DNA from: Paenibacillus_AR sp051594765
GTDB lineage: Bacteria > Bacillota > Bacilli > Paenibacillales > NBRC-103111
Reading direction: 5' to 3'
Length of the DNA: 64,000 bases
Assembly (NCBI RefSeq): GCF_051594765.1
Contig: NZ_JBPPGJ010000004.1
Span: forward strand, 1-64,000
The notes beneath the pieces are model-generated. The model ran no database searches. It was given only the letters and a program-made list of their open reading frames with translations, and was not told the DNA's origin. Below, in pieces: positions 8,721 to 16,604 of this stretch (its first letter is position 1; each line of letters starts with the position of its first letter). Made by a program: the position numbers and the translations under genes.

Positions 8721-9707
8721 TCACTCGGTGCCGAACGTGACGCCCGCATCCAACAAATATTTGCGGTACGCGATGCTGACCCGGTCGCACTTCAGGTGCA
8801 GCTCCGCCTGGAGATCCAACGGAAGCAGCTCCGGCTTCTGGTTCTCCACGATCCGTTTGTCCTGCTCCAGGAGCCGGTCCTGGAAATCGATGAAGACCTG
8901 GTCCGGCACCTCCGGAGCATAATTCCGGAGCTGGAGCATATAGGCGGTGCAGGCGGTCTCTGAATCCGGGTTCACCATCAGGAACAGGTGGAACACCTCA
9001 TCGGTGCCGGCCGTGCGCTTCGTCAGCCTGACGAAGAGGGGGCTTATGATTTCATATATATAGCGGTTTGTGACGCCTAGACCTCTTCCGTCCGGGTCCG
9101 GCTGGTAGATCTCGATCTCGTCGGACCGGAGAATCCCGTCCGCCCCGGACGTCATCTGGTATTCGCCGATCTCAGCATGGGCGCTGTCACCCAACAGCCC
9201 CTCGTGAACGAACATCAAATGGGAGACATCGAGGAAATTCTCGATCACCCGGGGGGCCGATGCCTGAACCGGATATGGGCCCATCAGGATGGACAGCAGC
9301 TCCCGGTCGATCAGACCGGACAGCTCCGGCTCCGGAGCCTCGGGCTCCCCGATACAGACCCAGACCAGCCCTTCCCGTTCCATACACCCGTATGCGGCCG
9401 TCCTGGCCTTGGACGGAATGGCCTGCCCTTCCGGCAGCGCCGGAATCCATACGCAGGCGCCGCACGTATCGTACCGCCAGCCGTGGTACGCGCATACGAG
9501 CTCCTCTCCCTCCACCCGGCCCAGGGAGAGGGGGACTCCCCGGTGCACGCACAGATCGCGGAAGGCGTGCACCCCTTGGGAGCTGCGGAACAGAACAAGC
9601 TTCACGCCGAGGACAGTAACGGGTACGGGCTCCGTTCCGACGTCTGCGCTTCTCGCCGCCGGGTGCCACCGGCCCGAGAGCGCGGGATCCTCCACCAAGG
9701 TCCTCAT
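8721..9707 (-). CDS. Rieske non-haem iron oxygenase, alpha subunit (candidate purine oxygenase)
   Basis: The 328-residue protein has an N-terminal Rieske domain (CVHRG, Cys53/His55; CAYHGW, Cys72/His75) and a catalytic domain with the mononuclear iron site ENFLDVSHLMFVH (Asn157, Asp160, His163, His168). A probable third ligand Asp lies near 283 in a C-terminal DRLLEQDKRIVE helix. This layout fits VanA-, caffeine-demethylase- and HpxD-like oxygenases. It overlaps the BMP gene stop by ATGA and lies 19 bp before adenine deaminase. Known Rieske enzymes acting on purines (Klebsiella HpxD, Pseudomonas NdmA/B) make a purine substrate plausible; filling the missing urate-oxidase step is inference. 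No dedicated reductase gene is adjacent. Confidence 0.85.
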   Translation of the reverse strand: MRTLVEDPALSGRWHPAARSADVGTEPVPVTVLGVKLVLFRSSQGVHAFRDLCVHRGVPLSLGRVEGEELVCAYHGWRYDTCGACVWIPALPEGQAIPSKARTAAYGCMEREGLVWVCIGEPEAPEPELSGLIDRELLSILMGPYPVQASAPRVIENFLDVSHLMFVHEGLLGDSAHAEIGEYQMTSGADGILRSDEIEIYQPDPDGRGLGVTNRYIYEIISPLFVRLTKRTAGTDEVFHLFLMVNPDSETACTAYMLQLRNYAPEVPDQVFIDFQDRLLEQDKRIVENQKPELLPLDLQAELHLKCDRVSIAYRKYLLDAGVTFGTE

Positions 9708-10840
9708 TTCGGGATCGTCCCCTTAATGCCCTTGACGAACCAGGTCATGTTCAGGATGTCCTCGTCCTTCATCGTCTGGCCGGCTGGCACCACTTCCTTG
9801 CCGTCCTGATTGGAGATCGGGCCCTTGAAGACCTCGAAGGAGCCGCCCAAAATCTCATCCTTCTTCTTCTGCACCAAGTCCTTGACGTCCTGGGGCACGT
9901 TTTTGCCGAAGGGTGCGATGTCGGTAATGCCGTCCTTCATGGGTCCCCAATAGCTCTCCGATTTCCAGGTGCCGTCCATGACGGCCTTTACGGTCTTCAC
10001 GTAGTACGGTCCCCAGTTCCACATCGGGTTCGAGATATAGAAGTCCGGCGCGAAGCGGCTCATGTCGGAGTCGTTGCCGATTCCCCAGACGCTCCGTTCC
10101 GCCGCCGCTTGAATGCTGGCCGGGGAATCCTGGTAGGCCGCCAGAACGTCGACGCCCTTATCCAGCAGACTGATGGCCGCCTGGCGCTCCGTCGCCGGAT
10201 CGTACCAGGTATTGCTCCATACCACGCTGACCTCTGCGTTGGGATTGACGCTTTGGGCGCCCAGCGTGAAGGCGTTGATCGTATAGATGACTTCCGGAAT
10301 CGGATAGGCCCCCACATAGCCCAGCTTGTTGTTCTTGGTCATCCTGCCGGCCGCCATGCCGACCAGGTAGGCGCTCTGGTATTCGCGGCCCATGTAGGTT
10401 GCCAGATTGGCGGCCGTCTTGTAGCCGGTGGCGTGGAGGAACTTCACCTTGGGGAACTTCTTCGCCACGTTCACCATATAGTCCATGTAGCCGAAGCTCG
10501 TGCCGATGACCACATCGTTCTTCTCCGCCAGCTCCGTAAAGACGCGTTCGGCGTCGGGACCCTCGGGGACATTCTCCACGAAGGTGGCCTTGATCCCCAG
10601 CTCCTTCTCCATCATCAAGCGGCCCTTGTCATGCTCGAAGGTCCAGCCGCCGTCCCCGGGTACCCCGAGATAGACGAAAGCGACTCTCGGCTTCCCGATC
10701 CCCGCTTGCGGCGAAGCCGCCGGGCTGAGAGCCGCAGCCGTGGCTGCGGGAGAAGACGTTCCGGAGGAGCCTGCATCGCTGGAACAGGCCGTAACAAGAA
10801 CAAGCGCGAATGCAACCAACAACAGCAACCCTTTTCTCAT
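9704..10840 (-). CDS. BMP/PnrA-family nucleoside-binding lipoprotein
   Basis: The 378-residue secreted lipoprotein has a signal peptide ending in a LVTAC lipobox and a Ser/Gly/Ala-rich linker, then the basic membrane protein fold (RVAFVYLGVPGDGGWTFEHD, GTSFGYMD, GYVGAYPIPEVIY). Members bind purine nucleosides or similar ligands for an ABC importer. The cognate ATPase and permeases are not in the window, so it must pair with a system encoded elsewhere or act as a sensor. AGGGAGGAA precedes the ATG. The position between xanthine dehydrogenase and the Rieske gene, with an ATGA overlap to the latter, supports a purine ligand. Confidence 0.9.
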   Translation of the reverse strand: MRKGLLLLVAFALVLVTACSSDAGSSGTSSPAATAAALSPAASPQAGIGKPRVAFVYLGVPGDGGWTFEHDKGRLMMEKELGIKATFVENVPEGPDAERVFTELAEKNDVVIGTSFGYMDYMVNVAKKFPKVKFLHATGYKTAANLATYMGREYQSAYLVGMAAGRMTKNNKLGYVGAYPIPEVIYTINAFTLGAQSVNPNAEVSVVWSNTWYDPATERQAAISLLDKGVDVLAAYQDSPASIQAAAERSVWGIGNDSDMSRFAPDFYISNPMWNWGPYYVKTVKAVMDGTWKSESYWGPMKDGITDIAPFGKNVPQDVKDLVQKKKDEILGGSFEVFKGPISNQDGKEVVPAGQTMKDEDILNMTWFVKGIKGTIPK

Positions 10841-10942
10841 ATGCAGGTTTCCTCCCTATGGTTGGAACGCTAGGGACGTTCCTTCTCTCTGTGGTCATCG
10901 CGCATCTCGAGCCTGTCTGCGGACTCCGGTCGTTTCCTCCGT

Positions 10943-11425
10943 CTATTCCACCTTGCACCCCGTCGCCAGCCGGACCGCGGCTCTCAGGATCCCTTCATAG
11001 CCGGTGCACCGGCATAAGTTGCCGCTTAACGCCTCCAGAATCTCTTCGCGGGTGGGCGCCGCCTCCCGGTCGAACAAGCCCTTCAGGCTGACCACCATCC
11101 CCGGCGTGCAATAGCCGCATTGCAGCCCGCCCTCCTCGAGAAGCGCCGTCTGGATCGGATGAAGCTCTTCCTCCGCCACACCCTCCGAGGTGACGATGCT
11201 CTTGCCGTCAATCTGATAGGCCATGAGCAGGCAGGCGTTCATCGGCTCCCCGTCCACCAGCACCATACAAGCGCCGCAGCGGCCCGCCTCGCAGCCCGGC
11301 TTGGTTCCCGTCAGACCCAGATCCGACCGGAGAAGGTCCAGCACCCGGGTCATGGGCCCCACAGTCCGCTTCACCTCTATGCCGTTGATCGTACAGGCCA
11401 ACCGGAATCCGGTTTCGATCATCAT
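10943..11425 (-). CDS. pucE: Xanthine dehydrogenase 2Fe-2S subunit
   Basis: The 160-residue small subunit carries two [2Fe-2S] clusters: a plant-type ferredoxin motif CEAGRCGAC with a later Cys, and the helical-domain motifs QCGYCTPGM and NLCRCTGY. It moves electrons between the molybdenum and FAD subunits. Tandem ATGs occur at 11425 and 11422; the first overlaps the large-subunit stop as ATGA, with AAGGGAGTGA upstream. The gene order FAD, Mo, FeS differs from a fused eukaryotic enzyme but is common in this protein family. Confidence 0.93.
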   Translation of the reverse strand: MMIETGFRLACTINGIEVKRTVGPMTRVLDLLRSDLGLTGTKPGCEAGRCGACMVLVDGEPMNACLLMAYQIDGKSIVTSEGVAEEELHPIQTALLEEGGLQCGYCTPGMVVSLKGLFDREAAPTREEILEALSGNLCRCTGYEGILRAAVRLATGCKVE

Positions 11426-13725
11426 ACCGTCACTCCCTTTTCCATGACTTCCATCCAGCTTGCCGCCAACCGCTCCGGCTTCACCGGCAGGCGCTCCACC
11501 CATTGGCCGCAGGCATCCCGGATCGCGGCCGCCACTGCCGGGGCAAGCGCCACGGTCCCGATCTCCCCGACGCCCCGGGGACCAAAAGCATCCCCTTCGG
11601 GCAGCTCTTCCACCGCTTCGACCCGCACCACCTCCGGGATATCCGCCACAGTCGGAATCATATAAGTGTCCAGCTGTCCGCGAACATACTCCCCTTCCTG
11701 CATCACGACGTCCTCGGTCAAGGTAAAGCCTAGTGCCATGATGCTGCCGCCTTCGATCTGTCCGAGGAAGCCCATGGGATTCACCACCGGACCCGCCGCC
11801 ACCGCATGATCGGTCCGCAGCACCTGGACCTTGCCGGTCAGGAGGTTCACCTCCACCTCTACCACCACAGAGCCGTACGTGTAGAGAAAATGGGAGCCCG
11901 GCACCGGATCCGGCGTCGGCGTGACGGGAAAGGCGAAGGTGGTCTCCGAGACCACGGGCTCCCCCAGCCAGCCGCTTAAGGCGGCGTAGGTCATCACCGG
12001 CCCCATCTCGTCCGCACCCTCCTCCCGCACCTCCTTCAGCCAGATCCCGCCTGGTCCCAGCCGCATGGAGGAGGACGGCCTTCCCGTCCGCTTGGCCGCC
12101 GCTCCCAGCACCTTATCTTCGAAGTCCGGCGCCAGCTTCTGCAGCGCCTGCCAGGCCATGGCCGTCGCCCGGGAAGCGGTGGCGGAGCCCGTATGAGGGA
12201 CGGCGTCCGTATCGCCGATGGCGATCTGGATGTCCTCCGCGCTGCAGCCGAACCGCTCCTTCACGAGCAGCGTCAGCACGGACAGGATCCCTTGACCGAA
12301 CTCCTCGAAGCCGAAGGCGGCTTCGATGCGGCCGTCCCGGGTCAGGGAGAGCCGCCCACCGGCGGGATCCGGGATCCCATGGCCCAGGCCGCCGCCGTGC
12401 ATGACCACGGCTGCCCCCACGCCTCGGCGCAGCCACGGCAGTTCCCCCCGCTCCGGCATGCCCCGGAGCTTCATCAGCGGCGAGGCCGCCGCCTTCTCCC
12501 ACACCTGTAGCGCTCCGTCCGTCGGTACGATGATCTGCCCCAAGGGCCCCGGATCGTCCCGGTGCCGAAGATTGAGCCGCCGGAATTCCCACGGGTCCAT
12601 TCCCAGCTTCTCCGCAAGGCGGTCCATCTGCCCTTCGACGGCGAAGATCACCTGGTTGCCGCCGAAGCCCCGGTACTCGCCGGCCACCCCGTTGTTGGTA
12701 TAGGCGCTGCGCCCCCGGATCTCCACGTGGGGAATGCGGTAAGCCCCCGCCGCATGCTCCGTTGCGAATTGGAGCACCTCCCGCCCCAAGGTGGCATAGG
12801 CCCCCGTATCGGCCAGAATATGGACCTCATGGGCGATGAGCCGCCCCTCCGCATCTGCCCCTGTTCTCATCCGGATCTTCATCGGGTGCCGCTTGATGCT
12901 GGTCCGCATGGATTCCCGCCGGCTGTTGTGAATCTTCACCGGACGCCCCGTGGCCAAGGCCAGCAGAGCGCCGTAAGGTTGAATGTTCAGCTCATCCTTA
13001 CCGCCGAAGGAGCCGCCGATGGGGCTCGACACCACCCGGATGGAGGGCTCGGGCACGGCCAGAATCCGGGCCAGCTGCATCCGGTCCTTGTACCCGTGCT
13101 GTGTGGGCGAGTACACCGTAAGTCTGCCGTTCTCCTCGGGAACGAAGAGTCCGCCCTCTGTTTCCATATAGAGATGAAGCTGCCGGGGGGTATAATAGGT
13201 TTCCTCCACGATATGGACGCAGGAGGCCCAGGCCGACTCCACTTCCCCCTTCGAGACGGACGTGGAGTGAAGGAGATTCCCCTCCGGATGCAGCTTCACC
13301 GCATCCGCCTCCAACGCCTTCTCCGGGTCGTGGACGCCGGGGAGAGGCTCGTAGTCCACCCGGATCAGCCGGAGGGCGGCTTCCGCCGCTTCTGGCGACT
13401 CCGCCGCCACCGCCGCTACGGCGTCTCCGACGTTGCGGACCCGGGTGTCGCAGAAGACCGGCTGGTCCGGCTTGGAGATGCCGAAACGGTTCCAGCCCGG
13501 CACGTCCTTGGCCGTCAGCACCGCCAGCACCCCCGGCACCGCCTTTGCCTCCCGCGTATCCACCGCCAGGATCAGAGCATGGGGATGCCGGCTGCGGAGC
13601 ACTCTTCCATAGAGCATACCGGGCACGCTCAAGTCCGTCAGGTACCGGAGCTTGCCGGTCACCTTGTCCTTCCCGTCGGGCCGAATCATCCATCGGTCCT
13701 TATGGGTATCACGATCCATCCTCAT
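11422..13725 (-). CDS. pucD: Xanthine dehydrogenase molybdenum-binding subunit
   Basis: This 767-residue Moco subunit of the xanthine oxidase family catalyses hydroxylation of hypoxanthine or xanthine. Visible elements are the N-terminal ald_xan_dh domain with TGKLRYLTDL, the SPIGGSFGGKDEL pterin-binding loop, EYRGFGGNQ, and the C-terminal PRGVGEIG with the catalytic Glu. ATG 13725 is preferred over a GTG 9 bases upstream because AGAGGAGGT overlaps that GTG and is well spaced for the ATG. It overlaps the FAD-subunit gene by 17 bp. Related enzymes oxidise other heterocycles; the surrounding purine genes give the specificity. Confidence 0.93.
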   Translation of the reverse strand: MRMDRDTHKDRWMIRPDGKDKVTGKLRYLTDLSVPGMLYGRVLRSRHPHALILAVDTREAKAVPGVLAVLTAKDVPGWNRFGISKPDQPVFCDTRVRNVGDAVAAVAAESPEAAEAALRLIRVDYEPLPGVHDPEKALEADAVKLHPEGNLLHSTSVSKGEVESAWASCVHIVEETYYTPRQLHLYMETEGGLFVPEENGRLTVYSPTQHGYKDRMQLARILAVPEPSIRVVSSPIGGSFGGKDELNIQPYGALLALATGRPVKIHNSRRESMRTSIKRHPMKIRMRTGADAEGRLIAHEVHILADTGAYATLGREVLQFATEHAAGAYRIPHVEIRGRSAYTNNGVAGEYRGFGGNQVIFAVEGQMDRLAEKLGMDPWEFRRLNLRHRDDPGPLGQIIVPTDGALQVWEKAAASPLMKLRGMPERGELPWLRRGVGAAVVMHGGGLGHGIPDPAGGRLSLTRDGRIEAAFGFEEFGQGILSVLTLLVKERFGCSAEDIQIAIGDTDAVPHTGSATASRATAMAWQALQKLAPDFEDKVLGAAAKRTGRPSSSMRLGPGGIWLKEVREEGADEMGPVMTYAALSGWLGEPVVSETTFAFPVTPTPDPVPGSHFLYTYGSVVVEVEVNLLTGKVQVLRTDHAVAAGPVVNPMGFLGQIEGGSIMALGFTLTEDVVMQEGEYVRGQLDTYMIPTVADIPEVVRVEAVEELPEGDAFGPRGVGEIGTVALAPAVAAAIRDACGQWVERLPVKPERLAASWMEVMEKGVTV

Positions 13726-14614
13726 GGCCGTCACCTCCTCTTCGCCCCAGCCGGTACAGCTCCGCCGCCGTCAGATTGGCCGCCGTCCGCTTGCGGTAGA
13801 CCGCCGGCGCATAATCATCGCTGAAATCCGGCATCTCCGCTTCTACCGCCAGGTAAACACCCGGGGCCGCCTGGTCCGGATGACTCCAGCGGGCCACCTC
13901 CTCCGACCGCTTGAGCCGCAGCGGCCGCATGGAACCGCCGCCCGCCGCCAGCCTCACCTCGTCGATCCGTCCTCCCTCCCCGGTCTGGAACCAGCCGGAC
14001 ACCGTCAGCACCGCCGGGGAGAACCGCTCTCTTCTTCCGATCTTGTGGAAGAAGGGAACTGCAGAAGCCGGCAGGGCAGGCAGCTTCATGCCAACCAGCA
14101 GCAGCTCCGCGGGACGAAAGGATAGGGAGAGCCAATCCGAGACCGGTATCCGGTCCGTCCTTCTGCCGTCGTACACCATAAGCACGGCATCCGAGGCCAG
14201 AAGCGCCGGCAGCAGATCTCCGGTCCCCGTCATCACGTTTCCCCCGACCGTCGCCTGATTCCTTACCGAGGGAGCGGCGATCTTGGCAGCAGCCATCCGC
14301 AGAAGCGGACTGGCAAACCGCACCGCCTCGTGCTTCAGGAGCTCCGCCATCCGAACAGCCGAGCCCACTGTCAGATGACCGTCCCGCTGAAGATGCAGAG
14401 ATCGAAGAGCCGCAATGCTCTCCAGGCTGACCACATGCTCCGGCATCGGAGCAAGCTCCGCCTCCCAACGGGTCCGCAGCCAGGTTCCTCCGGCCACATA
14501 CAAGGCTGCCTCCCCGAACCGGCGCTTGCATTGCCACGCTTCCTCCAGGGTATTCGGCCGCCAGAGCACCGTCTTCTTCCCCCCGGCGGACAACCGTTCC
14601 GATTCCATCGCCAT
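13709..14614 (-). CDS. pucC: Xanthine dehydrogenase FAD-binding subunit
   Basis: The 301-residue medium subunit belongs to the FAD_binding_5/CO_deh_flav_C family. It has WRPNTLEEAW at the N-terminus, AGGTWLRTR in place of the usual AGGTDL loop, and the flavin-binding APSVRNQATVGGNV near residue 120. The ATG at 14614 follows AGGAGGTGG. It lies between pucA and the molybdenum subunit gene and overlaps the latter. It passes electrons from the 2Fe-2S clusters to NAD+ or another acceptor. Confidence 0.92.
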   Translation of the reverse strand: MAMESERLSAGGKKTVLWRPNTLEEAWQCKRRFGEAALYVAGGTWLRTRWEAELAPMPEHVVSLESIAALRSLHLQRDGHLTVGSAVRMAELLKHEAVRFASPLLRMAAAKIAAPSVRNQATVGGNVMTGTGDLLPALLASDAVLMVYDGRRTDRIPVSDWLSLSFRPAELLLVGMKLPALPASAVPFFHKIGRRERFSPAVLTVSGWFQTGEGGRIDEVRLAAGGGSMRPLRLKRSEEVARWSHPDQAAPGVYLAVEAEMPDFSDDYAPAVYRKRTAANLTAAELYRLGRRGGDGHEDGS

Positions 14615-14646
14615 GCTGCTCCACCTCCTGCAGATTCCCCTTCGTC

Positions 14647-15702
14647 CTATTTCACGTCCTTCACCGGACAGCTTCGAAGCATCTGCCGGTCCCCGACGCT
14701 CCTGCGCGTCTGCCGGCCGTCCCGGATCCCGCCTGCAGTCCCGCTGCGCGCTTCCGATGCCGCATCGGCGATGAGCTCCGCGACGATGCTGACTGCGATC
14801 TGCATGGGACCCTCCGCCCCGATGGCCAAGCCGACCGGCCCATGGATCCGGGGATCCTCCGGTGCAGCCAGATTCTCCAGCAGCCTGGACACCCGCATCC
14901 GGGATCCCAGGATCCCAATATATCGGACCGGCAGGGCAACAAGCTGCTCCAGCAGGCTTCGGTCATGCTGATAATGATGACTTAACAGCAGAACCCGGTC
15001 CCGCGGTCCCGGCTTTACCGCATCGATCAGCTCCGTTACGGGAGCAAGGACCCGGCTGATATCGGCCGCTTCCTGCTCCGGGCCGCCGCTTCGTTCCCGC
15101 CAATCGGCCAAGACAGCCTGGAAGCCCGATTGAACCGCCAGCTCCGCTACGGGAAGCCGTTCCGGCCCTCCTCCGAAGAGAAGGATCCGAGGCTTGGGAC
15201 CGTATCGGGCCGACCAGGTCCAATACGAGCGAACCACCCGGCCGAACCGTTTGCTGGTCCCGCCCTCTTCAATGAGCCGGTACGCCTGCACCCGGCCCCG
15301 GTGATCCAGAATACGGTTGAAGACGACCTCCTTGCCCTGGTCGATCCAATACCGGAGCTGGAGCAGCGCCTCCTTCAGCTCCCCCTCCAGCGGCTCCAGC
15401 AGCACCGTGACCGAGCCTCCGCAGAATGCCGGCTCCCCCCATACGGGATCCTCCGTTTCATCCAAATCGTAGGTAACCGTGGCCGCGTGGCCGCTCTCGA
15501 TCACCGCTCGCGCATGCTCCGCCAGGTCCGCCTCCAGACAGCCCGGACTTAAGACTCCGGCTGCAGGACCGTCGCTTCCGAACAGCATGAGGGCGCCGGG
15601 CTTCCGGTAGGAATGACCCTTAACCGCAAGCAGAGTGGCCACTGCATACCGCTCCTGATCCCCCGCATGCCACCTTTGAAACAGTTCATGAATGCCCTCC
15701 AT
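14647..15702 (-). CDS. pucA: XdhC/CoxI-family Mo-cofactor insertion protein (PucA)
   Basis: The 351-residue protein has an N-terminal XdhC_CoxI domain (ATLLAVKGHSYRKPGALML, SPGCLEADLAEHA, FCGGSVTVLLEP) and a C-terminal Rossmann-like XdhC_C domain (RILLFGGGPERLPVAELA, VRYIGILGSRMR). Family members bind sulfurated Mo-cofactor and load it into xanthine dehydrogenase. It is the first gene of the structural run: two sigma-A-like promoters lie upstream at 15754-15814, and AAGGAGG precedes the ATG. The C-terminal tail after about residue 310 is Arg/Ser-rich and unremarkable. Confidence 0.92.
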   Translation of the reverse strand: MEGIHELFQRWHAGDQERYAVATLLAVKGHSYRKPGALMLFGSDGPAAGVLSPGCLEADLAEHARAVIESGHAATVTYDLDETEDPVWGEPAFCGGSVTVLLEPLEGELKEALLQLRYWIDQGKEVVFNRILDHRGRVQAYRLIEEGGTSKRFGRVVRSYWTWSARYGPKPRILLFGGGPERLPVAELAVQSGFQAVLADWRERSGGPEQEAADISRVLAPVTELIDAVKPGPRDRVLLLSHHYQHDRSLLEQLVALPVRYIGILGSRMRVSRLLENLAAPEDPRIHGPVGLAIGAEGPMQIAVSIVAELIADAASEARSGTAGGIRDGRQTRRSVGDRQMLRSCPVKDVK

Positions 15703-15753
15703 ACCGACGCCTCCTTGTCAGGTTTGGTTTATTCTCCAAAAAATCTTAGAATC

Positions 15754-15814
15754 ACTATATGAAAATGTTATGTTTACGTCAATTATTATAACACCGTTTT
15801 GTGTTCATTGACAA
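15754..15814 (-). promoter_or_regulatory. Two tandem sigma-A-like promoters upstream of pucA
   Basis: On the minus strand the distal promoter has TTGTCA (15809-15814), an 18-base spacer and TATAAT (15785-15790). The proximal one has TTGACG (15777-15782), a 17-base spacer and TATAGT (15754-15759). The -35 of the distal copy abuts the T-run of the preceding terminator. The overlap suggests alternative or regulated initiation, with PucR the natural candidate regulator; no validated operator was identified here. Confidence 0.7.
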
Positions 15815-15864
15815 AAAAATAGACGAAATTTATGCATCTCGCATAAAAATCGTCTGGTTTGTGT
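15815..15864 (-). terminator. AT-rich hairpin between pucB and pucA
   Basis: Minus-strand reading gives a 15-bp imperfect inverted repeat (13 of 15 matched; AGACGATTTTTATGC and its partner, loop GAGAT) followed by ATTTTTTTT. It can end transcription from pucR, the amidohydrolase and pucB just before the pucA promoters. Because it touches the distal -35 box it could equally serve as an operator. Confidence 0.6.
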
Positions 15865-15896
15865 TAGTTATACTGACAATACTCCGATTTTCCGCT

Positions 15897-16568
15897 TCAT
15901 TCCACCCCTGGAATACTCCCCATCGCTCCTGCCCGTACGCGTGCAGCCGCCAGATCCTCCGGCGTATCCACATCGAACAGCATTCCCGGATCCGCAGGAA
16001 CCGCCACCCGGCCCGCATAGCGGCCTGAGGCGATCAGCACCCCCGCCCCCCGGTCTCCGGTCAACAGCTTCATGGCATCGGCGCACATCCGCCACGACAA
16101 TACCGCGGGAGGAGTAGCCGCTTCTCCAATGCCGCTCGCGGCGTACTGCAGACCCGGCCGGCTCCGATACATCGACAGCAGCCCGCACAGCCACTCCGCC
16201 GTAACGAAGGGCTGATCGGCCAGCTGAACGAGCACAGCGTCGGGCGCCCAAGCCTCCAGCGCTTGTAGCCCCCTCCGTAACGAATGGGACAGTCCTTGCT
16301 CCGCCTCCTCGCAGGGGACGATCACCCAAGGCGCCGCCGGCGCCTCTCGATCGTATGCTTGCACAGCCACTCTCCTCGGTTCAAGGGGGAGCCAGTGCAG
16401 CGGATCATCCGTCCGCACTACAACCGCTACAGCCCCGAGCCCGAGCTCCATCATCGCCTCCAACCCGGCGCCGCCCATGCGTAGAGCTCCCGTCCATGCC
16501 AGATCCTGCTTTCTCTTGCCCATGCGGGAGCCCTTCCCCGCGGCCAGATACAGACCCGCCACCTTCAT
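15897..16568 (-). CDS. pucB: Molybdenum cofactor cytidylyltransferase (PucB/MocA-like)
   Basis: The 223-residue MobA-like NTP transferase has LAAGKGSRMGKRK at residues 8-20, VQLADQPFV in the metal-binding strand and a FDVDTPEDLAAA C-terminal motif. It should convert Mo-cofactor to the cytosine dinucleotide form used by the xanthine dehydrogenase encoded nearby. By contrast, the mobB gene at 31.6-32.2 kb serves the guanine dinucleotide form. GGGAGGTGA precedes the ATG. It sits 37 bp downstream of the amidohydrolase gene, probably in one transcript with pucR. Confidence 0.88.
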   Translation of the reverse strand: MKVAGLYLAAGKGSRMGKRKQDLAWTGALRMGGAGLEAMMELGLGAVAVVVRTDDPLHWLPLEPRRVAVQAYDREAPAAPWVIVPCEEAEQGLSHSLRRGLQALEAWAPDAVLVQLADQPFVTAEWLCGLLSMYRSRPGLQYAASGIGEAATPPAVLSWRMCADAMKLLTGDRGAGVLIASGRYAGRVAVPADPGMLFDVDTPEDLAAARVRAGAMGSIPGVE

Positions 16569-16604
16569 GACTTCACCTCCCGGTTGCCCGATTGCCGGCC
16601 GCCA

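Noticed and set aside
6668..8740. Long plus-strand open frame of about 690 codons
   Set aside because: It is antisense to the adenine deaminase gene, is Arg/His/Gly-rich as expected from high-GC mirror frames, and has no domain or ribosome binding site.
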